NCBI GenBank assembly: GCA_023229845.1
Contig: JALNYK010000023.1
Location: 1-49,636, forward strand
Length of the DNA: 49,636 nt
Origin: Gallionella sp.
GTDB taxonomy: Bacteria > Pseudomonadota > Gammaproteobacteria > Burkholderiales > Gallionellaceae
Direction of reading: 5' to 3'
Part shown: piece after piece, positions 1 to 7,191 of the stretch
How positions within the stretch are numbered: position 1 is the first letter of the stretch
Layout of the letters: each line of letters opens with the position of its first letter
Notes under the pieces: generated by a model
What the model saw: the letters and a program-made list of their open reading frames with translations, nothing else
The model's database searches: none
What the model was told of the DNA's origin: nothing
Program-made: the position numbers and the translations under genes

Positions 1-422
1 CGATGCTGGATTACAAGACGCATGCCGACGCCGATTCGATGTACAACACGCCGCCGACCTACGGCATCTACATGGCCGGGCTGGTGTTCCAGTGGCTGAA
101 GAAGAACGGCGGCGTCGCGGCGATGGAGAAGACCAATATTGCCAAGGCGAAGCTGCTGTACGACGCTATCGACGGCAGCGACGGGTTCTATTCGTGTCCG
201 GTGAACAGGCCTGACCGCTCGCGCATGAACGTGCCGTTCAAAACGGCAGATGTAGCGACCGATGCCGAGTTCCTCAAACAGGCGGAGGCGCGCGGCATGC
301 TGCAGCTCAAGGGGCATAAGCTGGCAGGCGGCATGCGCGCCTCCATCTATAACGCCATGCCCGTGGCGGGCGTGCAGGCACTGGCGGACTTCATGGTCGA
401 GTTCGCGCAGCGCAAAGGTTGA
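1..422 (+). CDS. serC: Phosphoserine aminotransferase, C-terminal part (cut by window start)
   Basis: PLP-dependent conversion of 3-phosphohydroxypyruvate plus glutamate to phosphoserine, for serine and pyridoxal phosphate synthesis in the cytosol. Only about the last 140 residues are present. The run HADADSMYNTPPTYGIYM and the RASIYNAMP segment near the C-terminus are typical of SerC; the PLP lysine lies upstream, outside the window. The stop is TGA at 420-422 and pheA starts 6 nt later, so the two are very likely co-transcribed, an arrangement common in proteobacteria (serC-pheA-hisC-tyrA). Identification is by recognised family motifs. Confidence 0.93.
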   Translation, partial: MLDYKTHADADSMYNTPPTYGIYMAGLVFQWLKKNGGVAAMEKTNIAKAKLLYDAIDGSDGFYSCPVNRPDRSRMNVPFKTADVATDAEFLKQAEARGMLQLKGHKLAGGMRASIYNAMPVAGVQALADFMVEFAQRKG

Positions 423-428
423 TCGCCC

Positions 429-1493
429 ATGTCCGAAAAACTTACACAATACCGCACGCAGATCGACGCGCTCGATGACGAGTTGTTGCAGTTGTTCAAC
501 CGCCGCGCCGCGCTGGCGCAGCAGATCGGCCACCTGAAGGAAAACGGCGTGGTGCTGCGCCCCGAGCGCGAGGCTCAGGTCCTGCGCCGCCTGCAGGACC
601 GGAATGGCGGCCCGCTGGGCAATGACGCGATCGCGCAGCTGTTCACCGAAGTGATGTCGCAGTGCCGCGCTCTGGAAGCGCCGCTGGCGGTCGCCTATCT
701 CGGCCCGCAAGGCACGTTTACCGAGGCTGCGGCGCTGAAACGTTTCGGCAGCGCGGTGCAGGGCGAACCCTGTGCGACGATAGACGACGTGTTCCGCGCG
801 GTCGAGAGCGGCGCGGTTCAATACGGCGTTGTGCCGGTGGAGAATTCCACTGAAGGCGCAATCGGGCGCACGCTGGATCTGCTGTTGAACAGCAACCTGC
901 AGATCTGCGGCGAGGTGATGCTGCAGGTGCATCAGTGCCTGCTGTCGAACGAAAACGAGCTGTCGCTGATCCGCAAGGTCTATTCGCATCCTCAATCGTT
1001 CGGGCAATGCCAGGGCTGGCTGAACACGCACCTGCCGCATGCCGAGCGCATCACCGCTTCCAGCAACGCCGACGCGGCGCGTCTGGCGGCGGAAGAATCG
1101 TATGCGGCGTCGGTCGGCGGCGTGCAGGCGGCGGAGCATTTCAAGCTCAAGGTACTGGCGCAGAACATCGAGGACGACTCGCGCAACACCACGCGTTTTC
1201 TGGTGCTTGGCAAGCAACAAGTCGCAGCGTCCGGCAACGACAAGACCTCGCTGGTGCTGTCGGCGGCGAACCGTCCCGGTGCGGTGCACGACCTGTTGAC
1301 GCCGCTGGCCAGACATAGCGTGTCGATGACCAAACTGGAATCGCGCCCTGCGCGTTCCGGTTCGTGGGAGTACGTGTTCTACGTCGACATCGAAGGTCAT
1401 CGTGACGATGCCAGAGTTGCAGCGGCATTGGGCGAGCTTGCCGAGTCCGCCGCATTCGTAAAAATTTTGGGTTCTTATCCGGTCGCCGTTTGA
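429..1493 (+). CDS. pheA: Bifunctional chorismate mutase / prephenate dehydratase (P-protein)
   Basis: Converts chorismate to prephenate and then phenylpyruvate, the committed route to phenylalanine. The 354 residues give three domains: an AroQ-type chorismate mutase helix bundle (about 1-88, with IDALDDELLQLFNRRAALA), a prephenate dehydratase domain opening at VAYLGPQGTFTEAA near residue 88 and ending with the TRFLVLG motif near 254, and a C-terminal ACT domain (about 273-354) with the ESRP motif near 304 that binds phenylalanine for feedback control in this family. The length is normal for a P-protein. It starts 6 nt after serC and is followed 23 nt later by a methyltransferase gene. Confidence 0.96.
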   Translation: MSEKLTQYRTQIDALDDELLQLFNRRAALAQQIGHLKENGVVLRPEREAQVLRRLQDRNGGPLGNDAIAQLFTEVMSQCRALEAPLAVAYLGPQGTFTEAAALKRFGSAVQGEPCATIDDVFRAVESGAVQYGVVPVENSTEGAIGRTLDLLLNSNLQICGEVMLQVHQCLLSNENELSLIRKVYSHPQSFGQCQGWLNTHLPHAERITASSNADAARLAAEESYAASVGGVQAAEHFKLKVLAQNIEDDSRNTTRFLVLGKQQVAASGNDKTSLVLSAANRPGAVHDLLTPLARHSVSMTKLESRPARSGSWEYVFYVDIEGHRDDARVAAALGELAESAAFVKILGSYPVAV

Positions 1494-1516
1494 GCGATCT
1501 TCACAGGGTTTAAAGC

Positions 1517-2293
1517 ATGGCATTGAAGCAATTGAGTTGGGACATCGATTTTCTGAAGGACAACCCGGTATTTCAGGACGAGAACTACGGCATTCCGCCG
1601 GAAGTGAAGAAGATCAGCTATCCGATCCGGCTGGTGCGTTACTGGTTCATGTACCACTTTCTGCGCGAGGACGCCGCGCGCAAGGGCCCGCTGGACGTGT
1701 GCGAGATCGGCGTGGATGTGGGCCAGATGCTGGGCTTCATGCATGCGGCAGCGGAGCGCGGCGGCGAGAAGGTCGCGCTGGCGAGCTGGGATGCGGTGGA
1801 TGCGATCATCCGCAAGGAGCGGCTGGAGCGCGCAGGCTACAACCATTTCTACGAAGTGAACCTAGAAAGCCCGGAGTTCAAGCTGGACGACGCCAAGCAA
1901 TACGACGCGATGATATTGCTGCATGTGCTGGAGCACCTGTTCAAGCCGGAAGAGCTGATCACCAAGCTGGTGCCTCACCTCAAGCCGGGCGGCATGCTGA
2001 TCGGCGGCTTCCCGTCCACGCCGCAGAGCTTCGCCCAGTCGCGCGAGGACAAGATCCGTCCGGGCGCGCGCAAATACGGCCACGTCAGCGTGTTCTCGCC
2101 GGAGCGCGTGTACGACATGGCAGCGGCCAACGGACTGGAAGTGGAGTTCTTCACCGGCGCGTTCTTCATGCGCAAGAGCGGCTTCTTCATGGAGAACTAT
2201 AAGTGGTGGATGCGCTTCAACCTGTGGTTCGGCGCGAAGTTCCCGGGCTGGCCCGGCGAGACCTACTGGGTCCTGCGCAAACCGGCCAAATAA
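1517..2293 (+). CDS. Class I SAM-dependent methyltransferase of unknown substrate
   Basis: 258 residues with a class I methyltransferase core: a glycine motif VCEIGVDVGQMLGF near residue 61 (SAM-binding motif I) and an ILLHVLEHLFKPEEL segment near 133, the usual motif around strand 4 of the Methyltransf_11/23 type. The C-terminus (about 215-258) is rich in tryptophan and basic residues and could contact a membrane. No signal peptide is seen. It sits between pheA and hisC with short gaps (23 and 13 nt), so it is probably transcribed with the aromatic/histidine genes, but the context does not give a substrate. Similar proteins act on cell-envelope or quinone-like molecules; I cannot choose. Confidence 0.8.
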   Translation: MALKQLSWDIDFLKDNPVFQDENYGIPPEVKKISYPIRLVRYWFMYHFLREDAARKGPLDVCEIGVDVGQMLGFMHAAAERGGEKVALASWDAVDAIIRKERLERAGYNHFYEVNLESPEFKLDDAKQYDAMILLHVLEHLFKPEELITKLVPHLKPGGMLIGGFPSTPQSFAQSREDKIRPGARKYGHVSVFSPERVYDMAAANGLEVEFFTGAFFMRKSGFFMENYKWWMRFNLWFGAKFPGWPGETYWVLRKPAK

Positions 2294-2306
2294 TCAGAGA
2301 TTCGAA

Positions 2307-3413
2307 ATGATGGATTACACACAACTGGCGCCGGACTACATCCGCGCCATCGCCCCCTACCAGCCCGGCAAACCGATTGCCGAGCTGGAGCGCGAGCTGG
2401 GCATCACCGGCATCGTCAAACTGGCATCGAACGAGAACCCGCTGGGCTGCAGCCCGCTGGCCACGGACGCGATGCTCGCAGCGATCAAGACCATCGCGCT
2501 GTATCCGGACGGCAACGGCTTCGAACTGAAGGACGCGCTGGCCAGGAAATACGGCGTGGCGCACAACCAGATCGTGCTGGGCAACGGCTCGAACGACATG
2601 CTGGAACTGGCGGCGCGCGCCTTCCTGACCGTGGGCGACAAGTCGGTGTATTCCGACCACGCGTTCGCGGTGTATCCGCTGGCGACGCAGGCGGTCGGCG
2701 CTGTCGGCGTCAGCGTGCCGGCGATCAATTACGGTCACGACCTGAATGCGATGCTGAAGGCGGCGGTCGAACACAAGGCGAAGCTGGTGTTTGTCGCGAA
2801 CCCGAACAACCCGACTGGCACGTTCCTCAAGGCGGACGACCTGCTCGCATTTCTGCGCGCGCTGCCCGCCGACATTCTGGTGGTGCTGGACGAGGCGTAC
2901 AACGAATACCTGCCGGAAGAGTGCCGTTACGACAGCGTGGCTTGGCTTGCGGAATTCCCGAACCTGATCGTGTCGCGCACTTTCTCCAAGGCCTATGGGC
3001 TCGCCGGTCTGCGCGTGGGCTACGCGTTCTGCCATGCGCAGGTCGCCGACATGGTCAACCGCGTGCGCCAGCCGTTCAACGTCAACAGCGTGGCGCAGGC
3101 CGCCGCGGTCGCGGCGCTGGCCGACACGGACTTCGTGCGCAAGACCAACGAACTCAACCGTCGCGGCATGGAGCAGATCGTCGCCGGGCTGGAAAAACTG
3201 GAGCTGGAATACATCCCGTCCTACGGCAACTTTGTAAGCTTCAGGATAGGTGAGGGGCTTAAGATGTACCGCCGCTTGCTGGAGCTGGGCGTGATTGTGC
3301 GCCCGGTGGCGAACTACGACATGGCCGAATACCTGCGCGTGAGCATAGGGACGGAAAACGAAAACGGAAAATTTTTATCTGCATTGACGCAGGCGATAGA
3401 GGAAACGAAATGA
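2307..3413 (+). CDS. hisC: Histidinol-phosphate aminotransferase
   Basis: PLP-dependent class I/II aminotransferase that makes histidinol phosphate; many HisC enzymes in this operon context also transaminate phenylpyruvate or prephenate. 368 residues. The motifs are KLASNENPLG near the N-terminus (substrate phosphate loop), ANPNNPTGT in the middle, LDEAYNEY, and the PLP lysine in SRTFSKAYGLAGLRVGY at about K228. Two ATG codons are adjacent; the first is used here. The last four bases overlap the start of the next gene (ATGA), so translation is coupled to DAHP synthase. Its place between pheA and tyrA suggests a broad-specificity role in aromatic amino acid synthesis as well (inference). Confidence 0.93.
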   Translation: MMDYTQLAPDYIRAIAPYQPGKPIAELERELGITGIVKLASNENPLGCSPLATDAMLAAIKTIALYPDGNGFELKDALARKYGVAHNQIVLGNGSNDMLELAARAFLTVGDKSVYSDHAFAVYPLATQAVGAVGVSVPAINYGHDLNAMLKAAVEHKAKLVFVANPNNPTGTFLKADDLLAFLRALPADILVVLDEAYNEYLPEECRYDSVAWLAEFPNLIVSRTFSKAYGLAGLRVGYAFCHAQVADMVNRVRQPFNVNSVAQAAAVAALADTDFVRKTNELNRRGMEQIVAGLEKLELEYIPSYGNFVSFRIGEGLKMYRRLLELGVIVRPVANYDMAEYLRVSIGTENENGKFLSALTQAIEETK

Positions 3414-4426
3414 TCATAGTGATGGGCAGGGATGTCACCGACGAACAAATCGGTGCGGTAGTCAAGAAACTGGAAACAGCCGGACTGAAGGCCAACATTT
3501 CGCGCGGCATCGAGCGCACCGTGATCGGCGCGATCGGCGACGAGCGCCAGCTGAGCGAAGAGATGTTCACGCCGCTGCCAGGCGTGGAATCGGCGATGCA
3601 TATCGCCAAGCAGTACAAGATCGTGTCGCGCGAGTCTCACCGCGAGAACACCGTGATCGACATCGCCGGCGTGCCGCTGGGCGGCAAGCAGATCCAGATC
3701 ATCGCCGGCCCCTGTTCGGTGGAGACGCAGGAGCAGATGGACCTGTCGGCGAAGTACGTGCATGAAGCCGGTTGCCGATTGATGCGCGGCGGCGCGTTCA
3801 AGCCGCGCACCAGCCCGTATGCCTTCCAGGGCCACGGCGCCGAAGGTCTGGACATGTTCCGCAAGGCCGCGAGCCAGTACAAACTGCCCATCGTCACCGA
3901 ACTGATGGACGCGCGCCAGTTGGATACCTTCATGGAATACGACGTCGACGTGATCCAGATCGGCACGCGCAACATGCAGAACTTCGACCTGCTGAAGGAA
4001 GTCGGCCGCATCAACAAGCCGGTGATCCTGAAGCGAGGCATGTCCGCGACCATCAGCGAATGGCTGATGGCGGCGGAATACATCGCGGCCGGCGGCAACC
4101 ACAACATCATCTTCTGCGAGCGCGGCATCCGCACCTTCGAGACCGCCTACCGCAACGTGCTGGACGTGACCGCGATCCCGGTGCTGAAGAAAGAGACCCA
4201 CCTGCCGGTGATCGTCGATCCCTCGCACGCCGGCGGCAAGGCATGGATGGTCGCGGCGCTGTCGCAGGCGGCAGTCGCCGCGGGCGCGGACGGCCTGCTG
4301 GTCGAGATGCACCCTAACCCCTGCGAAGCCTGGTGCGACGCCGACCAAGCGCTGACCCCGGACGAACTGAAGAAGCTGATGGGTACGCTGGGCGGCATCG
4401 CCGGCGCGATCGGGCGTTCGCTGTAA
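3410..4426 (+). CDS. aroF: 3-deoxy-7-phosphoheptulonate synthase, type I-beta with N-terminal regulatory domain
   Basis: First step of the shikimate pathway: phosphoenolpyruvate plus erythrose 4-phosphate gives DAHP. 338 residues. The first ~70 form the ferredoxin-like domain typical of the Thermotoga/Bacillus-type enzyme (starts MIIVMGRDVTDEQIGAVVKKL), which in that family mediates allosteric inhibition by aromatic amino acids. The catalytic barrel follows, with IIAGPCSVET near residue 99, GAFKPRTSPYAFQG, IGTRNMQNF, KRGM and IVDPSHAGG. The ATG overlaps the hisC stop by 4 nt. The symbol aroF is used loosely for DAHP synthase; the sequence is not of the E. coli AroF type. tyrA follows after a REP-like spacer. 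Confidence 0.93.
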   Translation: MIIVMGRDVTDEQIGAVVKKLETAGLKANISRGIERTVIGAIGDERQLSEEMFTPLPGVESAMHIAKQYKIVSRESHRENTVIDIAGVPLGGKQIQIIAGPCSVETQEQMDLSAKYVHEAGCRLMRGGAFKPRTSPYAFQGHGAEGLDMFRKAASQYKLPIVTELMDARQLDTFMEYDVDVIQIGTRNMQNFDLLKEVGRINKPVILKRGMSATISEWLMAAEYIAAGGNHNIIFCERGIRTFETAYRNVLDVTAIPVLKKETHLPVIVDPSHAGGKAWMVAALSQAAVAAGADGLLVEMHPNPCEAWCDADQALTPDELKKLMGTLGGIAGAIGRSL

Positions 4427-4438
4427 AGGTAAACGGCC

Positions 4439-4505
4439 GTCATTCCGGCGCAGGCCGGAATCCAGCGATTTATTCAACTGGACACCGGCATTCGCCGGTG
4501 TGACG
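4439..4505. repeat. REP/BIME-like pair of hairpins in opposite orientation
   Basis: A hairpin unit at 4439-4465 (arms ATTCCGG/CCGGAAT) is followed after 12 nt by a second unit in the reverse orientation at 4478-4505 (arms ACACCGGC and GCCGGTGT around ATTC). The first unit recurs exactly at 9203-9229, and a reversed, slightly changed copy lies at 9291-9316. Short extragenic palindromes arranged head to head are typical of REP/BIME elements. It sits between the DAHP synthase gene and tyrA and may stabilise or attenuate the operon transcript (inference). Confidence 0.75.
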
Positions 4506-4524
4506 ACAGATTAAGAGGGCTTGC

Positions 4525-5397
4525 ATGTCCGCACCGCAATTCAACAAAATCGTCGTCTTCGGCGTCGGGCTGATCGGCGGCTCGTTCGCGCTGGCGCTGC
4601 GCAAGGCTGAGGCGGTCGGCGAAGTCGTCGGCTTCGGCCGCAGCGCGGCGACGCTGGAGCAGGCGCAGCAGCTGGGCATCATCGGCCGCATCGGCAGCGA
4701 TGTCGCTACGGAAGTTTGCGATGCGGATATCGTGTTGCTGGCGACGCCGGTCGGGCAGATGGCCGAGCTGATGGCGCGCATCGCGCCGCATCTGGGTAAC
4801 CATACGCTGGTCACCGACGGCGGCAGCACCAAGGGCGACGTGGTCGCCGCGGTGCGCGCGAACATGGGCGATCGTGTCGCGCAGTTCGTTCCCGCGCATC
4901 CCATCGCCGGCGCGGAGAAGAGCGGGGCGGCTGCGGCAATGGCCGACCTCTATGTCGGCAAAAAAGTGGTGCTGACGCCGTTGCCAGAGAATTCCGCAGA
5001 GTCCGTCGCGCGCATCCGCCGTGCCTGGGAGCTGTGCGGCGCAGTGGTCAGCGAACTGACCGCCGAACAGCACGACGCGGTGTTCGCCGCGGTGAGCCAC
5101 TTGCCGCACCTGCTGTCGTTCGCGCTGGTGCACGACCTCGCGCAGCGCGACGACCGCGACCTGCTGCTGTCCTTCGCCGCCAGCGGCTTCCGCGACTTCA
5201 CCCGCATCGCCGCGAGCAGCCCGGAGATGTGGCGCGATATCTGCCTCGCGAACCGCGACGCGCTGCTGGGCGAGCTGGAAAAATACACCGCCGAACTGAA
5301 TCTCTTGTCGCAAGCGCTGGAAAGCCGCGATGCCGCCAAACTGGAAACGGTGTTCAGCGAGGCGCGCAAGGTGCGTAGCAACTGGCGCGCAGAATAA
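4525..5397 (+). CDS. tyrA: Prephenate dehydrogenase (or arogenate dehydrogenase)
   Basis: Oxidative decarboxylation of prephenate to 4-hydroxyphenylpyruvate for tyrosine synthesis, NAD(P)-dependent. 290 residues. The Rossmann motif VFGVGLIGGSFALAL is at about residues 10-24, DSKG-like TDGGSTKGDV follows, and then the FVPAHPIAGAEKSG motif with the catalytic histidine region. The C-terminal half is the helical dimerisation domain (AVSHLPHLLSFAL). No chorismate mutase or ACT domain is fused. A GGGCTT spacer precedes the ATG. It closes the serC-pheA-hisC-DAHP synthase-tyrA series; an AT-rich insert begins directly after its stop codon. Confidence 0.93.
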   Translation: MSAPQFNKIVVFGVGLIGGSFALALRKAEAVGEVVGFGRSAATLEQAQQLGIIGRIGSDVATEVCDADIVLLATPVGQMAELMARIAPHLGNHTLVTDGGSTKGDVVAAVRANMGDRVAQFVPAHPIAGAEKSGAAAAMADLYVGKKVVLTPLPENSAESVARIRRAWELCGAVVSELTAEQHDAVFAAVSHLPHLLSFALVHDLAQRDDRDLLLSFAASGFRDFTRIAASSPEMWRDICLANRDALLGELEKYTAELNLLSQALESRDAAKLETVFSEARKVRSNWRAE

Positions 5398-5402
5398 TCT
5401 AC

Positions 5403-5409
5403 GTTAAGT
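5403..5409 (+). other. Integron-type core recombination site (GTTRRRY) upstream of first cassette-like gene
   Basis: GTTAAGT matches the GTTRRRY core consensus exactly, lies 6 nt after the tyrA stop and 7 nt before the next start codon. On its own a 7-mer is weak. Together with the attC-like site at 5746-5823, which has the same spacing to the next gene, it could mark the left boundary of an inserted gene cassette (attI-like or secondary site). Confidence 0.4.
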
Positions 5410-5415
5410 ATCGCA

Positions 5416-5721
5416 ATGAATTCCCTACGCATACTGGTTTCGCTGCTATTGCTTGTAGTTACTAGCGGGTGCATCCTTAACCCAATTTACCTACCAGGAA
5501 AATATAATATTCTGGGAGTTACGAACGATGGCTTTGGCATTGCACTGGCTCCCAGCCGATACAACGAACTTGGGGGCCAAGAATCAAAAGAATTTGCTGC
5601 ATTTATTCAAGAAGTGGCAACAAAGGAAAAGTTGTGTTCCGATGGAGCACGAGTCACAGATGTGCAAGGTCTATGGGGTTACATGGCAATAAGCGTTCAA
5701 TGCGTTAGCAACTTGAGATAA
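5416..5721 (+). CDS. Small predicted lipoprotein, unknown function, in a cassette-like position
   Basis: 101 residues, not recognised. The N-terminus is a hydrophobic signal (RILVSLLLLVVTSGC) ending in a lipobox-like TSGC with cysteine at about residue 19, so lipid attachment and periplasmic or outer-membrane location are likely; the -3 position is threonine rather than the preferred leucine. The rest is a small polar domain with two further cysteines (about 75 and 96), which could form a disulfide. The gene is clearly AT-richer than tyrA before it and the methyltransferase after it, and is bounded by GTTAAGT upstream and an attC-like site downstream, as in a mobile gene cassette. Function unknown. 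Confidence 0.7.
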   Translation: MNSLRILVSLLLLVVTSGCILNPIYLPGKYNILGVTNDGFGIALAPSRYNELGGQESKEFAAFIQEVATKEKLCSDGARVTDVQGLWGYMAISVQCVSNLR

Positions 5722-5745
5722 GCAAAATAATTATGCGATGCCGAT

Positions 5746-5823
5746 ATCTAACCCTACGCTCAAGTTCGCTCCTTCTGGTCGCTGGGACGCACCTTCGGCG
5801 CGCTCATTAACTTTACGTTAGGG
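5746..5823 (+). other. attC-like recombination site (59-base-element type)
   Basis: The left end is ATCTAAC (RYYYAAC inverse core, 5746-5752), followed after 6 nt by CTCAAG (5759-5764). The spacing and sequence match the left half of known attC sites, including Vibrio repeats. The right end is TTAAC plus GTTAGGG (5817-5823), matching GTTRRR but not the last Y. The interior is GC-rich with imperfect self-complementarity. The gene on the right starts 7 nt later. This structure is the hallmark of integron gene cassettes; no integrase gene is in the window. Confidence 0.6.
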
Positions 5824-5830
5824 TTTCCCC

Positions 5831-6175
5831 ATGGCACTTCAGCGTATTGAGATACCCGGCCTGACATACGATCAGCTTTTAGAGCACATTCGCCTAGCTA
5901 AAGTAAACTTTGAGGAATACTCCGGATTACACGATGCTTTGAAAGACGAATTAGAAAAGCGCGAACCGACAAAGAACTACAAATGCTTCAAATGCGACTA
6001 CACGGAATTTGAAGAGCACCAAATCAGGGTCGCCCAAGGTTTTTGGAGTGCGTTTTTTGACATGCAGTCTGGTCGTTATCGCGCTGTGGTTTGTGCGAGA
6101 TGCAAATTCACAGAGTTTTACCAAGGAGATACAAGCATTGGACAACAAGTCGCAGATCTTATGCTTGGCAAATAA
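5831..6175 (+). CDS. Small zinc-ribbon protein, unknown function, in a cassette-like position
   Basis: 114 residues. The N-terminal half is predicted helical (TYDQLLEHIRLAKVNFEEYSGLHDALKDELEK). The C-terminal half has two CXXC knuckles, YKCFKCDYTEFE (about residues 49-60) and VVCARCKFTEFYQ (about 86-98), with a Phe-Asp rich link. This resembles the Zn-ribbon family annotated as predicted nucleic-acid-binding proteins (DUF2082 type). It is AT-rich relative to its neighbours, starts 7 nt after an attC-like site, and is followed by a partial attC-like sequence. No partner gene suggests a role; DNA or RNA binding is only a family-based guess. Confidence 0.72.
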   Translation: MALQRIEIPGLTYDQLLEHIRLAKVNFEEYSGLHDALKDELEKREPTKNYKCFKCDYTEFEEHQIRVAQGFWSAFFDMQSGRYRAVVCARCKFTEFYQGDTSIGQQVADLMLGK

Positions 6176-6177
6176 TC

Positions 6178-6215
6178 ACCCTAACAGTCGCTCATCAAGC
6201 TAAACGATAGAATCA
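6178..6215 (+). other. Degenerate or truncated attC-like site
   Basis: Immediately after the zinc-ribbon gene, ACCCTAAC followed by CTCATCAAGC repeats the inverse-core/left-box arrangement of the 5746-5823 site. The right half is reduced to TAAACGATAGAA, where GTTAGA would be expected but GATAGA is found. It may be the collapsed end of the second cassette. The next native gene starts at 6219. Confidence 0.4.
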
Positions 6216-6218
6216 CCC

Positions 6219-7088
6219 ATGAAATTCTGCCTCGCCTGTAAATACACCTATTCCGATGCATCTTGGAAATGCCCCGCCTGCGGCCATGAGCCCGCCGAGC
6301 GCGGCGGCTTCGTGTCGTTCGCGCCCGAGCTCGCGGCGCAGAACGACGGCTTCGATCCCGAGTTGTTCAAGCGCTATGCGCAGGTCGAAGCGGGCAACTT
6401 CTGGTTCGTCGCGCGCAACGAGCTGCTGAAGAAGCTGATGCTGCGCCACTTTCCGCGCGCGTCCAGCGTGCTGGAAATAGGCTGCGGCACCGGCTTCGTG
6501 CTGGCGAACACGCGCGCGACCTATCCGGATGCGCAGTTGTCCGGCAGCGACATCTTCACCGAGGGGCTGGGTTTCGCGAAGCAGCGCGTGCCGTCGGCAA
6601 CGCTGTTCCAGATGGATGCGACCGCGATCCCGTTCCGCGACGAATTCGACCTGATAGGCGCGTTCGACGTGCTGGAACATATCGACGACGATGCCGCCGC
6701 GCTGGCGCAGATACATGCCGCCTGCAAGACGGGTGGCGGGGTGATCTTCACCGTGCCGCAGCATCCGTCGCTGTGGAGCCGCATGGACGAATACGCGCAC
6801 CACAAGCGCCGCTACACCCGCGCTGAGCTGCTGGAGAAGATGAATGCAGCCGGATTCAAGGTGCGTTACGTGACCTCGTTTGTGTCGCTGCTGCTGCCGG
6901 TGATGTGGCTGTCGCGCCTGTTGCAGCGCAACGCGCCGCCGGCCGCCGACGGCATGGATCCCGGATTGAAGATACATCCCTTGATGAATGCGGCGTTCGG
7001 CGGCGTGATGGCGTTTGAACGCGGCCTGCTGGCGCTGGGCGTTACGTTCCCGGCGGGCGGATCGCTGTTGGTGGTGGCCGAGAAATGA
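6219..7088 (+). CDS. SAM-dependent methyltransferase with N-terminal zinc ribbon
   Basis: 289 residues. The first ~25 carry two CXXC pairs (CLACKYTY and CPACGHEP), a zinc-ribbon head often seen on methyltransferases encoded near polysaccharide genes. The class I core follows: SVLEIGCGTGFVLANTRATYP at about 85-105 (motif I) and FDVLEHIDDDAAALAQIHA (motif III/IV region). A hydrophobic stretch VTSFVSLLLPVMWLSRLL near 225-242 suggests membrane contact. It precedes a GT39 transferase and flippase subunit, so the substrate may be a lipid-linked sugar or polyprenyl intermediate (inference). Its GC content returns to the genome level, unlike the two preceding small genes. Confidence 0.82.
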   Translation: MKFCLACKYTYSDASWKCPACGHEPAERGGFVSFAPELAAQNDGFDPELFKRYAQVEAGNFWFVARNELLKKLMLRHFPRASSVLEIGCGTGFVLANTRATYPDAQLSGSDIFTEGLGFAKQRVPSATLFQMDATAIPFRDEFDLIGAFDVLEHIDDDAAALAQIHAACKTGGGVIFTVPQHPSLWSRMDEYAHHKRRYTRAELLEKMNAAGFKVRYVTSFVSLLLPVMWLSRLLQRNAPPAADGMDPGLKIHPLMNAAFGGVMAFERGLLALGVTFPAGGSLLVVAEK

Positions 7089-7107
7089 AAATGGAAAAAA
7101 CAATTGT

Positions 7108-7173
7108 CCACGAAAGACACGAAAATCACGAAAACGGTTTTCGATTTTTTCGTGTCGTTCGTGTCGTTCGTGG
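7108..7173. repeat. Long imperfect inverted repeat without a gene inside
   Basis: The left arm starts CCACGAAAGACACGAAAATC at 7108 and the right arm ends with GTGTCGTTCGTGG at 7173. The arms pair over most of ~27 nt with a short AT-rich centre (AACGGTTTT). Each arm is itself built from a CACGAA-type unit repeated about every 9 nt. It lies between the methyltransferase and glycosyltransferase genes. The architecture resembles the inverted repeats bracketing the GxxExxY gene at 29354-29802, but with nothing between the arms. It could also act as an RNA hairpin. Confidence 0.75.
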
Positions 7174-7191
7174 ATGAATAGGGTTTACAGA

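Noticed and set aside
5739..5826. The attC-like segment as a simple rho-independent terminator
   Set aside because: No clean GC stem followed by a T run; the box spacing fits attC better, though this cannot be proved from one sequence.
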